From Pararobbsia alpina (lineage in GTDB: Bacteria; Pseudomonadota; Gammaproteobacteria; Burkholderiales; Burkholderiaceae), in assembly GCF_902859895.1 (NCBI RefSeq), contig NZ_CADIKM010000005.1:1-64000 (forward strand): DNA of 64,000 bases, read 5' to 3'. The notes beneath the pieces were generated by a model. The model worked only from the letters and a program-made list of their open reading frames with translations, did no database searches and was not told the DNA's origin. The translations under genes and the position numbers were made by a program. Shown here piece by piece: positions 8,334-17,188 of the stretch (positions within the stretch are counted from its first letter, which is position 1; every line of letters begins with the position of its first letter).

Positions 8334-9367
8334 ATCGTCTCACTGAAACCCGCCAAGCCGCGCCCGGCGCCGCGGTGCAGCCGCCGTCCGCGGCCTCTGA
8401 CCATGCGGCCGTGCCGCCTCCCACCCTTGCCGAACGCTTCAAGGCGGTTCGCGCGCCGTGGGCATGGTCGTTCGCGGGCGCGATTGCGGTCTGGATCGTC
8501 ACAATCTTCGTCTTCGGGTTTTCGATCGCGGGCAATGTCGTCGCAACAGCCTTCGTCTTCGGCATCTTCATGGTCCTCGTCGGTCTGGGCCAGATGCTCG
8601 TGATCACCGCGGGACCGGGCAATATCGATCTGTCCGTCCCCTCGGCCATCGCGCTGTGCGGCGTGCTTGCGGTGCAGGTGATGGGCGGGAACAACGGCCA
8701 TATCGTGACGGGCATCGCCGTGGCATTCGGCGTCGGTGCATTGATCGGGGTGGCGAACTACCTGTTGATTCGCGCGCTGCGGATTCCGCCGATCATCGCG
8801 ACGCTGTCGTCGAGTTTCATCATCCAGTCGATTGCAATTACCCAGAGCCGCGGCATGCCGCCGCCACCGCCCGCGCTCGGCAGTTTTGCAACCGGACGCC
8901 TGCTTGGCGTTCCGAATATCGCCTTGCTTGCCTTCGCGCTGTCGATCGTGCTGGCCGTGCTCCTGCACCGGATGGTATTCGGCCGCAGCCTTTCGGCGCT
9001 CGGCCAGAACCCGCGTGCCGCGCGGCTCGCTGGCGTCAGGGTCGAGCGCACGCGCTGCCTGACCTATGTGATGTCGTCGATGATCGCCGCCTTGACCGGC
9101 TTGCTGCTCTCGGGAGTCTCGGGAGGCGCATCGCTCGACATGGGTGTCGAGTACATGCTGATCTCGGTTGCGGTCGTCGTGATCGGCGGCACACAGGTGA
9201 CGGGCGGCAAGGCAACCGTCGCAGGCGTCTGGGGCGCCGCGATGTTCCTCTTTCTGACCAATGCGATTCTCAATGCCGTCGGTGCGGGAGCCGGGATTCG
9301 TTCGGTCGTGTATGGCGTGCTGATTATCGCGGTGGTCGTCGCCGCCGGTGGGCGGACCGCCCGTTAG
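8330..9367 (+). CDS. sugar ABC transporter permease 2
   Basis: A 345-residue RbsC-family permease. A hydrophilic 40-residue N-terminus rich in Ala and Pro precedes the first membrane segment at about residue 48. The family motif appears as T-A-G-P-G-N-I-D-L-S-V-P near residues 93-104, and the second conserved loop as V-V-I-G-G-T-Q-V-T-G-G near 285. Gly-Pro-Gly-Asn replaces the more usual Gly-Gly-Ile before the I-D-L-S motif. The ATG at 8330 overlaps the previous stop as ATGA. It is presumed to pair with permease 1. Confidence 0.86.
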   Translation: MNRLTETRQAAPGAAVQPPSAASDHAAVPPPTLAERFKAVRAPWAWSFAGAIAVWIVTIFVFGFSIAGNVVATAFVFGIFMVLVGLGQMLVITAGPGNIDLSVPSAIALCGVLAVQVMGGNNGHIVTGIAVAFGVGALIGVANYLLIRALRIPPIIATLSSSFIIQSIAITQSRGMPPPPPALGSFATGRLLGVPNIALLAFALSIVLAVLLHRMVFGRSLSALGQNPRAARLAGVRVERTRCLTYVMSSMIAALTGLLLSGVSGGASLDMGVEYMLISVAVVVIGGTQVTGGKATVAGVWGAAMFLFLTNAILNAVGAGAGIRSVVYGVLIIAVVVAAGGRTAR

Positions 9368-9408
9368 GGTCCGCAGTTATTGAAGACAAGGACAGGATCC
9401 GAAACACG

Positions 9409-10317
9409 ATGAACCCAAAAGACTACGAAGTACACGACCGACGCTTCCGGACGCTGATCCAGCCGAATGCCTTCCTCGAGAAGCTCGACGGGGGCAGCAT
9501 GTGGGCCGAAGGGGTGGTTTATTTTCCGGCTGGCGACTTTCTCGTCTGGAGCGATATCCCGAGGAACCGGATGATGCGCTGGGCACCCGGCATGGGCGTC
9601 GGCGTGTTTCGCGCGAACTCGAATTTCAGCAATGGCAATACGCGTGACCGGCAGGGGCGCATGGTCAGCTGCGAACACGGCACGCGCCGCGTCACGCGGA
9701 CCGAGCACGACGGCAGCATTGTCGTGGTCGCCTCGCATTACGAGGGGCGTTCGCTGAATTCGCCGAACGATGTGATCGTCCATTCCGATGGCTCGGTCTG
9801 GTTTTCCGATCCCGACTACGGGATTCTCAGCGACTACGAAGGCTACCGTGCCGACAGTGAAATCGGCGCGTGCAATGTGTACCGGGTCTCGCCGGACACA
9901 GGCAAGGTCGAGCTGGCCGCGAACGGTTTCGTCAAGCCCAATGGTCTCGCGTTCTCGCCCGACGAGAGCAAGCTCTATATCGCCGACTCTGGCGCTTCGC
10001 ACGTCGAGGACGGTCCGCACCATATCCGCGTGTTCGACGTCGGCACGAATGGCCGGCTCAGCAACGATCGCGTGTTCGTCGACATCGAGCCGGGCATTCC
10101 CGACGGCTTGCGGCTCGACGAGTTCGGCAATGTCTGGACCAGCGCGGAAGACGGCGTACATTGCTATTCACCCAAAGGTGAACTGCTTGGCAAGATCCTG
10201 ATTTCGGAACCGGTGGCGAATCTGACTTTTGGCGGACTGCATCGCAACCGGCTGTTTATCGCGGCAAGCACCTCGCTCTATTCGCTGTATGTCGGCGTGC
10301 GGGGCGCCGCAACCTAG
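9409..10317 (+). CDS. SMP-30/gluconolactonase family lactonase
   Basis: A 302-residue six-bladed beta-propeller of the SMP-30/Gluconolactonase/LRE family. Visible family features are the metal-ligand Glu in W-A-E-G-V-V-Y near residue 34, S-P-N-D-V-I-V near 125, K-P-N-G-L-A-F-S-P-D-E near 180-190 and I-P-D-G-L-R-L-D near 228-235. Such enzymes hydrolyse sugar lactones to the free acid. There is no signal peptide, so it acts in the cytoplasm. It lies between the permease and a UxaA-type dehydratase, the expected place for a lactonase in an oxidative sugar pathway: sugar to lactone (by the SDR), lactone to acid (this enzyme), acid to 2-keto-3-deoxy acid. Confidence 0.87.
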   Translation: MNPKDYEVHDRRFRTLIQPNAFLEKLDGGSMWAEGVVYFPAGDFLVWSDIPRNRMMRWAPGMGVGVFRANSNFSNGNTRDRQGRMVSCEHGTRRVTRTEHDGSIVVVASHYEGRSLNSPNDVIVHSDGSVWFSDPDYGILSDYEGYRADSEIGACNVYRVSPDTGKVELAANGFVKPNGLAFSPDESKLYIADSGASHVEDGPHHIRVFDVGTNGRLSNDRVFVDIEPGIPDGLRLDEFGNVWTSAEDGVHCYSPKGELLGKILISEPVANLTFGGLHRNRLFIAASTSLYSLYVGVRGAAT

Positions 10318-10325
10318 GAAGCACC

Positions 10326-11906
10326 ATGTCGAACGTCACATCACAACCGGGCGACGTCACGGCGCGCCCAGCGATCGAAGGGCTGGCTTCGTCGCTGATC
10401 CTGCTCAACGCGCGCGACGATGTCGCGATTGCACGCCAGCAACTGCTTCCTGGGGGCCCTCTGAGCGCCGATGCGCGCGTCACGGGCATGATTCCCGCAG
10501 GTCACAAGGTCGCCGTGCATGCCGTAGCCGAGGGGCAGCCGGTACGTCGCTATGGTCAGATCATCGGTTTCGCGAAGCGCGCCATTACGGTGGGCGAGCA
10601 CGTCCACACGCACAATATGGCGATGGGCAATTTCGAACGCGACTACGCGTATGGCGTGGATTCGCATCCGACGCACATGGTCGAGAAGCCCGCCACGTTT
10701 CTCGGTATCCGGCGCGCCGACGGACGTATCGCAACGCGGAATTACATCGGTATTCTGACGTCGGTCAATTGCTCGGCCACGGTCGCGCGGGCGATCGCCG
10801 ACTACTTCCGTCGCGACATCCATCCTGAGGCGCTTGCGGATTTTCCCAATGTCGACGGTGTGGTCGCGCTCACGCATGGGCAGGGCTGTGCGATCGATTC
10901 CGAAGGCGAGGCGCTCACGCTGATCCGTCGCACGCTCGCAGGCTATGCGCGTCATCCGAATTTCGCCGCCGTGCTGATGATCGGCCTCGGCTGCGAGACA
11001 AACCAGATCGACGGGCTGGTCGAATCACAGGGGCTCAAGCGTGGCGCAGCGCTGCGCACCATGACGATCCAGCAGACCGGCGGGACTTCACGCACCATCG
11101 CATCGGGTATCGAACAGATCAAGTCCCTGCTGGCCGAGGCGAACCAGGTCAAGCGTGAACCCGTCGACGCGAAGTACCTGACCGTCGGTCTTCAATGTGG
11201 TGGTTCCGATGGCTATTCAGGGATCACGGCGAACCCGGCACTCGGCGCGGCCGTCGACAGGCTCGTCGCACACGGGGGGACCGCGATCCTCTCGGAGACA
11301 CCCGAGGTCTACGGTGCCGAACACTTGCTCACGCGCCGTGCGGTTTCGCGTGAAGTCGGCGAGAAGCTCGTTGCGCGAATTCACTGGTGGGAAGCGTACT
11401 GTGCGCGGATGAACGCCGACCTCAACAACAATCCGTCGGCCGGCAACAAGGCGGGCGGCCTGACGACGATCCTCGAGAAATCGCTGGGTGCGGTCGCGAA
11501 AGGCGGCACGACGAACCTCGTCGAGACCTATGAATACGCACAGCCGGTGAGTGCGCATGGACTCGTCTTCATGGATACGCCGGGCTACGATCCTGTGTCC
11601 GCCACCGGGCAGGTCGCGGGCGGCGCCAACCTCATCTGCTTCACGACAGGCCGGGGATCTGCCTACGGCTGCGCACCGTCGCCGTCGTTGAAGTTCGGCA
11701 CGAACACGCCATTGTGGGTTCGCCAGGAGGAGGACATCGACTTGAATTGCGGCCGCATTCTCGATGGCGAGCAAAGTGTCGACGAAGTCGGTGAAGCCAT
11801 CTTCCAGATGATGCTCGCGACGGCTTCCGGCCAGCGCTCGAAGAGTGAAGTCCATGGTTATGGACAGAACGAATTCGTGCCTTGGCAAATCGGGGCGATT
11901 ACCTGA
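10326..11906 (+). CDS. UxaA/GarD family sugar-acid dehydratase
   Basis: A 526-residue protein of the altronate/galactarate dehydratase superfamily. An N-terminal SAF-like domain of about 110 residues contains the metal-binding-type segment G-E-H-V-H-T-H-N. The catalytic domain follows, with R-N-Y-I-G-I-L-T-S-V-N-C-S near 140-152, T-H-G-Q-G-C near 186, G-L-G-C-E-T-N-Q near 222 and C-G-G-S-D-G-Y-S-G near 291. The family dehydrates six-carbon aldonic or aldaric acids to 2-keto-3-deoxy acids using Fe or Mn. It starts 8 bases after the lactonase stop. The exact substrate (altronate, galactarate or another acid) is not decidable from the context. Confidence 0.85.
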   Translation: MSNVTSQPGDVTARPAIEGLASSLILLNARDDVAIARQQLLPGGPLSADARVTGMIPAGHKVAVHAVAEGQPVRRYGQIIGFAKRAITVGEHVHTHNMAMGNFERDYAYGVDSHPTHMVEKPATFLGIRRADGRIATRNYIGILTSVNCSATVARAIADYFRRDIHPEALADFPNVDGVVALTHGQGCAIDSEGEALTLIRRTLAGYARHPNFAAVLMIGLGCETNQIDGLVESQGLKRGAALRTMTIQQTGGTSRTIASGIEQIKSLLAEANQVKREPVDAKYLTVGLQCGGSDGYSGITANPALGAAVDRLVAHGGTAILSETPEVYGAEHLLTRRAVSREVGEKLVARIHWWEAYCARMNADLNNNPSAGNKAGGLTTILEKSLGAVAKGGTTNLVETYEYAQPVSAHGLVFMDTPGYDPVSATGQVAGGANLICFTTGRGSAYGCAPSPSLKFGTNTPLWVRQEEDIDLNCGRILDGEQSVDEVGEAIFQMMLATASGQRSKSEVHGYGQNEFVPWQIGAIT

Positions 11907-12021
11907 GCATGTTTTCGCTGGAGGTGGCGTCACGCGTCTTGCGCGATGCGCCGTTTGTGGTGGGTCTCATCGGCGTCTCCCGTTGCGGGCCGACGCCGCT
12001 TCGCTTTCAAGAGGAGTGGGA

Positions 12022-12780
12022 ATGCAAGATTTGAAAGGCAAGGTTGTGTTGATCACGGGTGCCAGCACGGGTATCGGTGCGGCGGCGGCGCGCGCGTTCG
12101 CAGCGGCTGGAGCACGCGTGGCGGTCAACTACCGGAGCCGCAAGGACGAAGCGGATCAGGTGGTGGCTTCGATTGCCGCCGCTGGTGGCGAGGCGAAGCC
12201 GTTCCCGGCGGACCTGACCGACACGGCCGACGCCGACCGGATGGTGCGGGATGTGCATGCGCACTTCGGCCGGATCGATGTGCTGATCAACAATGCGGGC
12301 GGCATGGTGCGGCGTTCGAATGTCGTCGATATCGACGACGAGCTGATCGACGAAGTGTTCAAGTTGAACGCACGCTCGGTGATCGCCGTGAGCCGCCGCG
12401 TGATTCCGTTGATGGCGCCGCATGGCGGCAGCATCATCAACGTGACCTCGCAGGCGGCGCGCACCGGCGGTGGCCCGGGTGCGAGTCTCTATGCGGGATG
12501 CAAGGGCTTTGTCTCGACCGTCACGCGGACCATGGCAAAGGAACTCGTGCCCCAGAAAATCCGGGTGAACGCGCTCGCGCCGGGCGTGATCGAGACGCCA
12601 TTTCATGAAGGCATTTCTTCGCCCGATATCCTGCAGACCTTCGCGAAGAGCATTCCGATGGGCCGGCTCGGCACCGCCGACGAATGCGTGGGCGCGCTGC
12701 TGTTTCTCGCAAGCGAGGCCGCGAGCGGGTATGTGACCGGGCAGGTGATCGAGGTGAACGGCGGACAGATCATGCCGTAG
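12022..12780 (+). CDS. SDR family oxidoreductase (probable sugar 1-dehydrogenase)
   Basis: A 252-residue classical short-chain dehydrogenase. The cofactor motif is T-G-A-S-T-G-I-G at 12-19, N-N-A-G at 90-93, and the catalytic Ser143, Tyr157 and Lys161 (Y-A-G-C-K) are all present. The ATG at 12022 is supported by the GAGGAG ribosome binding site 6-11 bases upstream. A 115-base gap separates it from the dehydratase gene. In an operon with a lactonase and a sugar-acid dehydratase it would most simply oxidise the imported sugar at C1 to the lactone with NAD(P). That role is inferred from neighbours; the sequence itself only shows a classical SDR. Confidence 0.85.
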   Translation: MQDLKGKVVLITGASTGIGAAAARAFAAAGARVAVNYRSRKDEADQVVASIAAAGGEAKPFPADLTDTADADRMVRDVHAHFGRIDVLINNAGGMVRRSNVVDIDDELIDEVFKLNARSVIAVSRRVIPLMAPHGGSIINVTSQAARTGGGPGASLYAGCKGFVSTVTRTMAKELVPQKIRVNALAPGVIETPFHEGISSPDILQTFAKSIPMGRLGTADECVGALLFLASEAASGYVTGQVIEVNGGQIMP

Positions 12781-12788
12781 TGGAAGGC

Positions 12789-12812
12789 GCCGCGCGAATC
12801 GAATCGCGCGGC
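12789..12812 (+). terminator. GC-rich hairpin at the end of the sugar operon
   Basis: GCCGCGCGA (12789-12797) pairs with TCGCGCGGC (12804-12812) around a 6-base loop, 9 bases after the SDR stop. There is no clear U-run. It lies between this operon and a convergent transporter gene, where a terminator is expected. Confidence 0.5.
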
Positions 12813-12886
12813 GAATCTTGCAGTAGCTCGATCGGGCGTGACGATGAGATGAGCCGGTATCAACGGCCTAGAGCCGTGAGCGGCAA

Positions 12887-14317
12887 CTACCGCGTCGCCC
12901 CCGCGCCACCACCCACGGCATGCCCTGCGTCGCGTGCCATGCGCAGAAAGCCGGGCAGGGACAGCAGCGTCACGATGCCGCAGGCGAAAAAGGCCCAGCG
13001 GAATTCGACCAGCGTATGCGGATGGCCCGGGCCTCCGCCACCATGATTGAACAGGGTGGCGCCGCGCAAGCTCAGCGCGCCGAACGCAATGCCCATGCCG
13101 ATGGTCATCTGCTGGGCCGTGCTCCATATCGTGCTCGCCGCACCCATGCGCGGTTTGTCCATGTCGACGTAGGCGAGTGTCGCGAGCGTCGAAAATGTCA
13201 GCGAACGCATCGCGCCGTACATGAACACGACCACCAGCGTGATCCATATCAACGTGTCGGGCCTCAGCAAGCCGCATGCAATCGTGAACACGGCACTGCC
13301 CCCCACGCCGAGCAGGCAGGTCAAGCGGAAGCCCAGGTGCTTCATCGACGGTGTGGTCAGCGCCTTCATGCCGAAATTGCCGAGCGCGCTGACGAGCAGG
13401 ATCAAGCCGGACCGGAATGCCGACATGCCGAAGACGATCTGAAACAGTAACGGCATCAGATAGGGCACCGCGTTGATGCCTACTCGGCTCAGCGAGCCGC
13501 TTACAACGGTTACCGAGAAAGTCGGGACCTTGAGCAGCGCATAGTCGACCAGCGGATGCGGATGACGAGCCGCATGCCAGTACGAGCCCACGCCGACGAT
13601 CACAGCGGCGGCCATCAGGCTGAGCGGCACCACGGTGCCGCCCGACTCCCGGCTCGCCAGTTCGGTGCCGCACATCAGGCAGACGAGCGCGCCGCCGCTG
13701 AGCAGGAAGCCCACGAGGTCGAGACCGCGCTGGGCCTCGTCGCGTTCGTTCCTGACCATCGCGAACACGCAAGCGATCGCAATCAGCCCGAGCGGGACAT
13801 TGATCAGGAAGATCCAGCGCCACGAGGCGGCGTCAGTGATGAACCCCCCAAGCGGCGGTGCGATCACGGGCGCCATGATGGCCGGCCACGTGATGGTCGA
13901 AATTGCCTGGATCAGGCGGCTCTTGTCGGTATTGCGGACCACGATCATGCGTCCGACCGGCACCATCATCGCGCCGCCGAGTCCCTGCAGAAGACGTGCG
14001 GCGGTGAACTCCCCGGTGCTGTTCGACAGGCCGCACAGCACCGACGCAATCGTGAACAAGGCGATCGCCCCGGCGAACACGGTGCGCGTGCCGAAACGGT
14101 CGGCGATCCAGCCGCTGACCGGAATGAACACGGCCAGCGCGAGCATATAGGCGGACATCCCCATGCTCAGGTCGTTCGGCCCGACGTGAAACGACTGGGC
14201 CATCTGCGGCAGGGCGGTTGCCACGACGGTGGTGTCGAGGTACTCCATGAAGAACGTCGCGGCGACAAGCAGTGCCAGACGGTGCGAGCGGCGATCGAGA
14301 GCGGTCAGGTCTGTCAT
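12887..14317 (-). CDS. MFS drug/metabolite exporter, DHA2 (14-TM) family
   Basis: A 476-residue membrane transporter. The ATG at 14317 (M-T-D-L-T-A-L-D-R-R) is chosen because the longer frame only adds a basic, unlikely tail. The DHA2-type opening L-D-T-T-V-V-A-T-A-L-P appears near residue 27, with G-W-I-A-D-R-F-G-T-R in the first cytoplasmic loop and L-L-Q-G-L-G-G-A-M-M near 110, as in EmrB-like exporters. The length fits 12-14 membrane spans. The family usually expels toxic compounds with protons. No TetR-type or MarR-type regulator or membrane-fusion partner is next to it. It is convergent with the sugar operon. Confidence 0.85.
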   Translation of the reverse strand: MTDLTALDRRSHRLALLVAATFFMEYLDTTVVATALPQMAQSFHVGPNDLSMGMSAYMLALAVFIPVSGWIADRFGTRTVFAGAIALFTIASVLCGLSNSTGEFTAARLLQGLGGAMMVPVGRMIVVRNTDKSRLIQAISTITWPAIMAPVIAPPLGGFITDAASWRWIFLINVPLGLIAIACVFAMVRNERDEAQRGLDLVGFLLSGGALVCLMCGTELASRESGGTVVPLSLMAAAVIVGVGSYWHAARHPHPLVDYALLKVPTFSVTVVSGSLSRVGINAVPYLMPLLFQIVFGMSAFRSGLILLVSALGNFGMKALTTPSMKHLGFRLTCLLGVGGSAVFTIACGLLRPDTLIWITLVVVFMYGAMRSLTFSTLATLAYVDMDKPRMGAASTIWSTAQQMTIGMGIAFGALSLRGATLFNHGGGGPGHPHTLVEFRWAFFACGIVTLLSLPGFLRMARDAGHAVGGGAGATR

Positions 14318-14451
14318 GAATGAGTCGTAAATCTGCGCGACGGGCGTCGCGCGGGTAGAGCCTCGGGCAGGACGGCGCACGCGATGATCGCCGATTTCAT
14401 AAATCCTTGCTTAAGACTCGCTCACTGGGTTCAATCGCTCACGCTCACAGA

Positions 14452-15411
14452 TCAAGCCGAATGGTCAGAGCCCATGGCGCTATCTGGCGAGCTTGCTGAA
14501 TGCCGCACGGGGCGGGAGGCCCAGACGCCGGCGAGCACCGACCCCGACAGGTTGTGCCAGACCGAGAACAGCGCACCCGGCAAAGCGGCAAGCGGTGAGA
14601 AATAGAGTTTGCCGAGCGTTGCCGCGAGGCCGGAGTTCTGCATGCCAACCTCGATCGCGAGCGTCCGGCAGACTGTTTCGTCGAAGCCCAGCAGGCGTCC
14701 GCCCCAATACCCGCCAAGCAGGCCGATGCTGTTGTGGAGAATCACGCCGACCATCACGAGCAGGCCGACCGAGGCAATGCTGTTCGCCGTGCCCGCGACG
14801 ACCGACGCGATGATCAGCACGATGGCGACCATCGAAAGCATGGGCAGATAGCGCTCGATGCGGCGGATCACACCGCCGAACACATGATGGATCACGAGGC
14901 CCGCGACGATCGGCAAGCCGACGATCTGAACGATGCTCATCAGCATGCCGCGCACGTCGACGGCGATCGAGGCGTCGATGTAGAGCCGCGTGAGCAAGGG
15001 AGTCGCGAACACGCCGACCACGGTCGACAGCGCGCTGATCGTGACCGACAGCGCGACATCGCCACGCGCGAGATAGATCATCACGTTCGATGCAGTGCCG
15101 CTCGCGACACTGCCCACGAGCACCATGCCCGCGACGAGATCGGGCGGCATATGCAGCGCATGCGCGATCGCCCAGGCGGCGAGCGGCATGACGAGGTAGT
15201 GCAGGCCGATGCCGGCGATCACCGGCGCAGGCCGTGTGAAGACGCGCTTGAAATCGTCGAACGACAGGGTCACGCCCATGGTCAGCATGACGAGGGCGAG
15301 CAGCACGGTGACGTGCGGGGCAATGCCGCTGAACGATGCGGGCCTCAGGTAGGCGACGACCGAAAGCAGCACGGCCCAGAGCGGGAACAAGCGGGTGAGG
15401 CGATCGAGCAT
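14452..15411 (-). CDS. bile acid:sodium symporter (BASS/PanS-like) family transporter
   Basis: A 319-residue integral membrane protein with about nine or ten hydrophobic segments. Family features are [10 protein letters not shown] near residue 46, the [10 protein letters not shown] motif near 100-110 (sodium site region) and [10 protein letters not shown] near 264-273. BASS members use sodium to import organic anions, including pantoate, pyruvate and bile acids. A GAGGAC ribosome binding site precedes the ATG at 15411. The last 18 residues are hydrophilic. The substrate is unknown; it is divergent from the MFS gene at 15796. Confidence 0.86.
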   Translation of the reverse strand: MLDRLTRLFPLWAVLLSVVAYLRPASFSGIAPHVTVLLALVMLTMGVTLSFDDFKRVFTRPAPVIAGIGLHYLVMPLAAWAIAHALHMPPDLVAGMVLVGSVASGTASNVMIYLARGDVALSVTISALSTVVGVFATPLLTRLYIDASIAVDVRGMLMSIVQIVGLPIVAGLVIHHVFGGVIRRIERYLPMLSMVAIVLIIASVVAGTANSIASVGLLVMVGVILHNSIGLLGGYWGGRLLGFDETVCRTLAIEVGMQNSGLAATLGKLYFSPLAALPGALFSVWHNLSGSVLAGVWASRPVRHSASSPDSAMGSDHSA

Positions 15412-15795
15412 GAACTGTCCTCTTAGTGGCGCGGCGCGCAGGAGCGCGTGACGCAGGTCGTGCGATGGGTGGCTTAGGGCGGCAGACTACTAAAGCCGTT
15501 TGAAAGGCTGCGTCGGGTTGGGTCCCCACATCGTCAGCCAGCGTTACTCATAATTTTACGCATGTCGCATCGGTGATTCACGAATGTCCGCGACGCGACA
15601 CCTTCGTAATTGAATCAAAAAGATATCGCCAAAAAAAAACCGCTCGAACCAGTTTGACGCCGCTGACAATGCCTGATGTCCATGAATTGCGTTCATGTTG
15701 GGGATGACAACTTCGCATGCGTTCTGCATTTCACCTGTGTCAAACTACCGGCCTTGAACGCTAACCAAACATACGAATAACCTAAGGGTCAAGCG
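15412..15795. promoter_or_regulatory. 384-base divergent intergenic region
   Basis: Nothing coding is seen. The region must hold the promoters of the BASS gene (minus) and the MFS operon (plus). It is AT-richer than the flanks, with an A9 run near 15632. No clear palindromic operator was found by eye. Confidence 0.35.
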
Positions 15796-17121
15796 ATGGT
15801 CGTAGGCAAACGCCATGTGGTCTATCTCGCGATGTTCATCATGAATATGGTGAATTACGCGGACCGGATCAACCTGTCGATGGGGGCTGCATCCATTGCA
15901 GATACATTTAGGCTGACGCCTGTCCAGATGGGATATATGTTCTCGTCGTTTCTCTGGACCTATCTTCTTTGTGTATTGCCCGCGGGCGTAGTGGCCGATC
16001 GCTTTGGCGCTCGCAATGTGACCGCGGCCGCGCTGACGATCTGGTCGGTGGGTAGCCTGCTCAGTGGAGGGGCTTCGACCTTCGTTCAGCTGCTCGGCTC
16101 GCGCCTGATCCTGGGCATCGGGGAAGCCGCCAGTTATCCGGTCGGTGGACGAATCATCCGGGACTGGGCGCCTCGCGCCGAGCGCGGGCTGGCAGCAGCC
16201 ATTCTCAACGCGGGTGCCTACGCAGGCCCGGCGCTTGGCGGGATTATGGTCGGCTGGCTGATCACGACCATGGGCTGGCGTGGGTCGTTCGTGGTGACCG
16301 GCGGTTTTGGCGTGGTGCTGGGTATTCTCTGGTGGCTGCTATATCGAACGCCCGAGCAAGCGCGTTGGATATCGAAGGAAGAACGCGCGCTGCTCAGGCC
16401 GAATGACGCCGTGGCGCCGCGAAAGACCGTCGACCGCGTCGACGCCAAGCAGGGCCTTCAGACGTTCAAGGCATTGCTTGTGAGCAAGACCATGTGGGGG
16501 CTCGCTCTCGCCCAGGGGTGTGCAGGCTATACCTTGTACCTCTTTCTCACCTGGCTTCCCGCGTATCTCGAGCGCGACCGGGGAGTGAGCATCCTGAAAA
16601 GCGGCATTTTCATGGCCGGCCCCTATATTTGTGCCTGTGTATTCGGCATCGTTCTGGGTTGGCTCAGCGATGCGCTCCTGACGGAGGAGAGCCGCAAGCG
16701 CGGTGCGCGCCGTAACCTGATCAGCGTCATGCTGCTGGTCGCCGCAGTGGTGCTCTTCATACCGATGGTTAAATCCACGGTTGTCATCATTGCCATTGTG
16801 GCCGTCGCGTTGACCTGTGTCTCGACTGCAATGTCGATGAACATCGCGCTGACGACTGACCTGCTGCGCGGTTCATCAAGCGAAGGGCTTGCGGTCGCGA
16901 CACTGATATTCGGCGGCAACGTGTTCGGGCTGGCGGCGCCGATCGCCACCGGCTATGCCGTGTCCTTCTCCGGCAACTTCTCTGTCGCCTTCATGATTGC
17001 CGGTGTGCTGCTCCTCGTGGGCGCCCTCATCTGCATACTGCTGACCCGTTCGCCGATCTCGACCAGCGGCGCGGCCTTCCAGTCAAACGTCGCCGGGCAC
17101 TTGCCCGCGAACGCAGAGTAG
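15796..17121 (+). CDS. MFS transporter, anion:cation symporter (ACS) family
   Basis: A 441-residue, 12-TM major facilitator. N-Y-A-D-R-I-N-L-S near residues 20-28 is the ACS signature position, followed by G-V-V-A-D-R-F-G-A-R in the first loop and G-E-A-A-S-Y-P near 110. ACS members (phthalate, galactonate, hexuronate and tartrate carriers) import organic acids with protons. The gene leads a plus-strand cluster encoding a maleate isomerase-type enzyme and a LeuCD-type hydro-lyase, so a dicarboxylate or aromatic acid is the likely cargo. That link is inferred. Confidence 0.87.
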   Translation: MVVGKRHVVYLAMFIMNMVNYADRINLSMGAASIADTFRLTPVQMGYMFSSFLWTYLLCVLPAGVVADRFGARNVTAAALTIWSVGSLLSGGASTFVQLLGSRLILGIGEAASYPVGGRIIRDWAPRAERGLAAAILNAGAYAGPALGGIMVGWLITTMGWRGSFVVTGGFGVVLGILWWLLYRTPEQARWISKEERALLRPNDAVAPRKTVDRVDAKQGLQTFKALLVSKTMWGLALAQGCAGYTLYLFLTWLPAYLERDRGVSILKSGIFMAGPYICACVFGIVLGWLSDALLTEESRKRGARRNLISVMLLVAAVVLFIPMVKSTVVIIAIVAVALTCVSTAMSMNIALTTDLLRGSSSEGLAVATLIFGGNVFGLAAPIATGYAVSFSGNFSVAFMIAGVLLLVGALICILLTRSPISTSGAAFQSNVAGHLPANAE

Positions 17122-17188
17122 ATCACCACGTCCGACGGACTGCTCGACCCAGCCCGGACGTGGACTTGCATTTTTTAAGGAATACGTA

